NCBI RefSeq assembly: GCF_945859685.1
Contig: NC_079149.1
Span: forward strand, 120,253,575 to 120,317,574
Origin: Eupeodes corollae
Taxonomy: Eukaryota; Arthropoda; Insecta; Diptera; Syrphidae
Direction of reading: 5' to 3'
DNA: 64,000 nucleotides
Made by a program: the position numbers and the translations under genes. Positions 60,495 through 64,000 of the stretch are shown here, in pieces. Position 1 is the stretch's first letter; the number at the start of each line of letters is the position of its first letter. The notes beneath the pieces are model-generated. The model did no database searches. It had not been told where the DNA came from and worked only from the letters and a program-made list of their open reading frames with translations.

Positions 60495-62631
60495 AATTTA
60501 AAAAAAAAATTATCTCTGTTTGATTCCATTTCAAATATACCTCTAAAATATCCCTAAATAAAACTGTTGACAAAAACATCTTAGTAAAAATTTCGAAAAA
60601 AAAATCAAAATTCTATAAGATTCAGTCACTTCGTAAAACCCAAACTGAGTGTGGTTTCGGCATCTGAGGTATTGCTTCACCCAAATACCTTTTCTCATAT
60701 TATATCTTTCGAGAATCGTTTTACAATTTTCTTTGCTAATTTCGTCAACGGAAGAATCACGGAAAGTAAGCTCTTGGCACCAATTCATTCAGCCATAGGG
60801 CAATAGTTTTGCTAATAGGTATTGGAAAATATAAAAGCAAAAAACTAATTTGTTTTTTAACATTATTAAAACAATCAACATAATTGAAGGAAAATCGAAA
60901 CTTTTTGGTAAAATTGTATTAATTTACCATAAATCAGTTTAGAATTAAAATATGTTTAAGATATAAAAATACGTAATATAGTAATTTCTTATTTATGAAT
61001 CGGTAAACTGTAGAATGTTTTCTTGATTTATTTTTTGGTTGTTTTATGTGTATTTAATTTATATTTTTATTTTAACGTTGCTTACTAAATTGTACATAAT
61101 AATTTCATTTAATCGGTTTATTTTAATTGTCAGATGATATTAAACGATTTTCCTAGCACAACGACGTTTTTTTTCTTTGAAGATTGAAACAAAACCCATC
61201 TTAGGAAAATCGCATTTGAAATAATAATTATTTAATTTTTAAAACTTTTGATCCGGATTGATATTTCACTTGTTTCGTCAAAAATCAAAAGAAAAAACAA
61301 TCTAAACTTTAGTTTTTAAATAAAAGTTCGTTTAAAATATCGTTTTGAACCTTGTTTTTCAAAATAAATCTAAGAATTAAAAATCTAAGAAAAGAGCACT
61401 TATGGTCTTATTTTAAAAAGACATAGCAGCAAACCTACTTACCGATATTTATTTTCTTCATTAAAAGTTCAAATTTAGTAAAATTAAGTTAAAAATAATA
61501 GTGCCAAGACTTTAAACAACCTATTATTAGCATTTAACATTTACCTAAAAATATTTTGTGCGTAGTATTTTAAGATTGTGCCTGTTTCTTCGCTTATTAG
61601 TAAAAAATTACTTATGAACCAACATTCTGTATATTTAAAAATGCTATAAATGAACGGTGTCTTATTAAACTCTTTCACAAAATCGTTTATAAAGCGTTTT
61701 GTGTAGAGTTCTGTTTTTAACTTTACCAATTAGTTTTTTTTTCAAACTTATAGAATTTTTAAATATGTACAGTATTTTGAATATACATTTCTTTTTCAAT
61801 TCAATGTTTCAATTCTTAAAGTTAGGTGGACTATCCGACATCATAATGCCACCCAATTGATACCTTACCTACTTATAAGTTTTGTTAGGTAGGTACCTAT
61901 ACCTACTCACCTATTAAAGGTGTGTCAAAAATATATGTAGGTGTTTATAGCTATTTTAAAAGGCAGGTAGTAGCAACTTATTTATCATAGCTTCCACCCC
62001 AAATTGTCATATGCCCACGCTAAACCAAGGAGCCACTCAAAATACTTTTTCATAATAATTTTGAATGATACTCATATGTATGTATATCTGAACATACCAC
62101 CCACTCAATATCTTTTATAGATACTTATTTATATACCTATCTACTGTACATAGCCGTTGGCCTAGGAAAAGATAGATACTTATCTCCATTTTTCTTTTCA
62201 TAGGTAGATATAGACAGATATTCTGTTTTGCCGTCGCTATATCTTCTATTCGAATATTCACTCTATCTTATCTATACCTATTTTTTATTTTGACGAATGA
62301 GAGATGGAATATGATTATATAAAATTATGAAACTGTAGATGGAGAAATAAATTAATTTTGTTTTCGGTTTCATCGAATAGAAAGCAAGAAACACACACAA
62401 AAACACAAACGTACACATTCACGCACATAAATATTGTTACCAACAAAAAATAAATGATAACCTTTGAATAAGCAAAGTGTGGGGCGGCAAGTGTTTAGCA
62501 CTACTCACAGAAAAAGAACACCAACAAAACAGAGGAGAAGACGAAGAAGAAAAAATTCGCTCCGCCTAACCTTGTCATAATTTTTTCAAGAATATGAAAG
62601 AAAACTCAAACTGACTGTAAACTCAAAGAGC
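60495..62631. other. AT-rich non-coding stretch
   Basis: No gene recognised; the ORFs at 60543-60788 and 61541-61729 are unassigned. Near 61880-61915 there is a short cluster of TAGGTACCTA/ACCTATACCTA words. Confidence 0.6.
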
Positions 62632-62665
62632 TATAAACGCTAAAGAGCCAAAGCCATCATCATCA
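62632..62665 (+). promoter_or_regulatory. Candidate TATA plus initiator promoter
   Basis: TATAAA at 62632-62637 lies 33 bases upstream of the A in ATCATCAGCG (A at 62665), a near-consensus initiator. Immediately downstream the composition rises sharply, as in fly 5' leaders. This is the best-formed core promoter in the window. Confidence 0.42.
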
Positions 62666-62744
62666 GCGACAGCGAGACAGCAGCGTCAGCGACGAGCGAC
62701 GGAACGAGCCGAGGAGCCGGTACAGACTTCAACGTTATACACAA
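62665..62744 (+). other. Candidate 5'-UTR exon
   Basis: An 80-nt GC-rich leader dominated by AGCGAC/GACAGC words and lacking any ATG. It ends at CACAA|GTGAGA (GT at 62745-62746). It would be the first, non-coding exon of a plus-strand transcript started at the promoter just upstream. An alternative donor, GCCG|GTACAG, lies at 62719/62720. Confidence 0.38.
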
Positions 62745-63600
62745 GTGAGAAAGATACTTTTTGATTGTGTTTAGTTGAGATACAATTTTTCATGTGTTGT
62801 TTTTGGATTTCTTATACTTTTTCCATTTTGCTCTTTTTTTCGTTTTGTTTGTTTATTTTTCTTTTCTTATGAGAATAAAAGAATGGGTGGGGATGGGGAA
62901 AAAGAGATGTCTAGAAAAATTCTACTCAAATAGAGAAAGAAGATACAAAAGAAAGAGAAAAAAACGAAATTCTTTATTTTTGTTTCCTTTTTGAACTTCG
63001 AAAAACTCTTATACTGTTCGAATTTGAAACTCACCACTCTCTTCGATTTAACTTCTATCTCTTTGGTGTCTCTTTATTCGAAGTTCGAAAATTTGTATCT
63101 CAAAGATACTCGATTTGTTTTTGTTTTATTTTTTATTCGAATTTCAAAACTAAATTGATATGTAAATGGTGAGATGCTGATTTCCATCTGCCGGATAGGT
63201 TCTCACCACTTTATGGAATGATAATGTAGGTACTTTGTTGTTGGTAGTTGGATTTGAATAGAAAGGTATAGGAAAAAAGTGACTTTTGTCACGCGATATC
63301 TAACCTAATAGATGCCCACCTTTATCTATCTACCTGTTAGCTGAAGTTGAAGATTGAACTGTTGCCGGTGTCCGGTGTGTGGATTGTGTATATGGAATGC
63401 CAGCACCACTGGTACTGGTACTGATATTGCAACAATGACACTTATCTTCCCGTTTGTCGATAGGAATGACAACAAATTTAAGCCCCCATGTTGTTGTTTT
63501 GTTGCAGTGTGTTCACTTGCAGATTCCCCCCCAAAGTACAGACAACAACGAGAACGACTTCGATTACATCTATCTTGAAGGTGGTAGGATGGTTGCTTTT
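62745..63600. other. Non-coding, probably intronic
   Basis: Pyrimidine- and purine-rich tracts and TTCGAA/GTTCGAA words near 62996-63150; no gene recognised. Confidence 0.5.
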
Positions 63601-63659
63601 TTTTAGCTTTTTTGCAGAAAAGAGGGAAACTAACAGAAAATAAAAAGATTGAATGAAAA

Positions 63660-64000
63660 TCCTTGGCTGCTCAGCCAGCGTCAGCCTTAGCGCTGCTGGC
63701 TGAGTAAGCTGCCGCTAATACGAGAAGAGAACACATCTGACTTGCGCGCGTTTGGGTTAGTTGTGTGCAAAGTACGGTTGGAGAGAGAATGAGCAGAGCA
63801 TGAGTTGAGAAATACTCGTGTGGCCGCCGCTTCGCTTCGTTTCGCTTTGTGTTGTGTCGTTGTCATCGTGTATCCTCGCTCGCTCGTTGTGTACGCGAAC
63901 GCGCATCCTTTTTTTGATTGTGTCTCACTGCCTCACTGGATCTCGAATCTGCGTCTCCGTCGTCCGTCGTCCGGACCCACTATGTAACTGTGTGTTGTTG
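63660..64000. promoter_or_regulatory. CpG-rich island with hairpin, promoter- or leader-like
   Basis: This is the largest GC- and CpG-rich block of the window and runs to its end. It contains GAGAGAG (63781-63787), GCGCGCG words, CGCTCGCTCG and CCGTCGTCCGTCGTCCGG. A perfect 10-bp inverted repeat, CTCAGCCAGC (63670-63679) and GCTGGCTGAG (63695-63704), has a 15-base loop. The mix resembles fly promoter or 5'-leader DNA. A frame at 63805-63987 is low in protein-like features, and no exon is called. Confidence 0.45.

Overview
The window is AT-rich eukaryotic DNA, and I read it as insect, most likely a brachyceran fly. The basis is the repeat content: several non-LTR retrotransposon families, Tc1/mariner transposases, a hAT-type element and a tRNA-derived SINE. 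It also has fly-like promoter words (TATAAA plus TCAGT-type initiators), and there are no operons, ribosome binding sites or long bacterial-style ORFs. The species cannot be named from the sequence.

No complete protein-coding gene is visible. Almost every ORF of 60-150 codons is an AT-rich chance frame. The window is best explained as a very large intron or regulatory intergenic region. A few short GC-rich islands look like exons or transcription starts. On the plus strand: 7309-7441 (exon-like with good splice sites), 22122-22180 (ATG, hydrophobic leader, splice donor), 29712-29817 (TATA plus a short leader exon), 36181-36524 (initiator, then a possible first coding exon), 47970-48020 (51-nt microexon), and 62632-62744 (TATA, initiator, 80-nt leader exon). 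On the minus strand: 71-175 (coding-like) and about 8050-8081 (promoter-like). The leader exon at 22122-22180 ends in phase 2, and the microexon at 47970-48020 is open in the matching frame, so they could belong to one plus-strand gene with giant introns. All of this is inference without transcript data.

Mobile elements make up most of what can be named. Mariner relics lie at 5.25-5.8, 10.54-11.50, 27.8-28.35 and 59.56-60.06 kb. Non-LTR (LINE) pol fragments lie at 10.2-12.4 (minus), 17.1-18.2 (plus), 23.2-24.3 (minus), 24.5-25.2 (minus) and 33.1-34.6 kb (plus). A tRNA-Asp-like SINE has three copies, at 22.78-23.04 (minus), 37.98-38.27 (plus) and 56.53-56.60 kb (plus). A 1,174-bp hAT-type non-autonomous element with an intact 8-bp target duplication occupies 50850-52023. 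A 429-bp MITE-like inverted-repeat element occupies 60066-60494.

The repeat history can partly be read. A LINE inserted first at 10.2-12.4 kb. A mariner with TA duplications then landed in it and lost its middle. Finally a 389-bp block spanning the mariner/LINE junction was tandemly duplicated, leaving only three differences between copies. At 32.4-35.9 kb a degenerate satellite of about 145 bp flanks a LINE on both sides. At 30.8-31.3 kb there is a strand-asymmetric CTA/CCTAA-rich array. I found no CRISPR array, rRNA, functional tRNA, plasmid or phage function, and no new enzymatic system. The most novel-looking items are the nested and duplicated repeats and the candidate micro- and leader exons.
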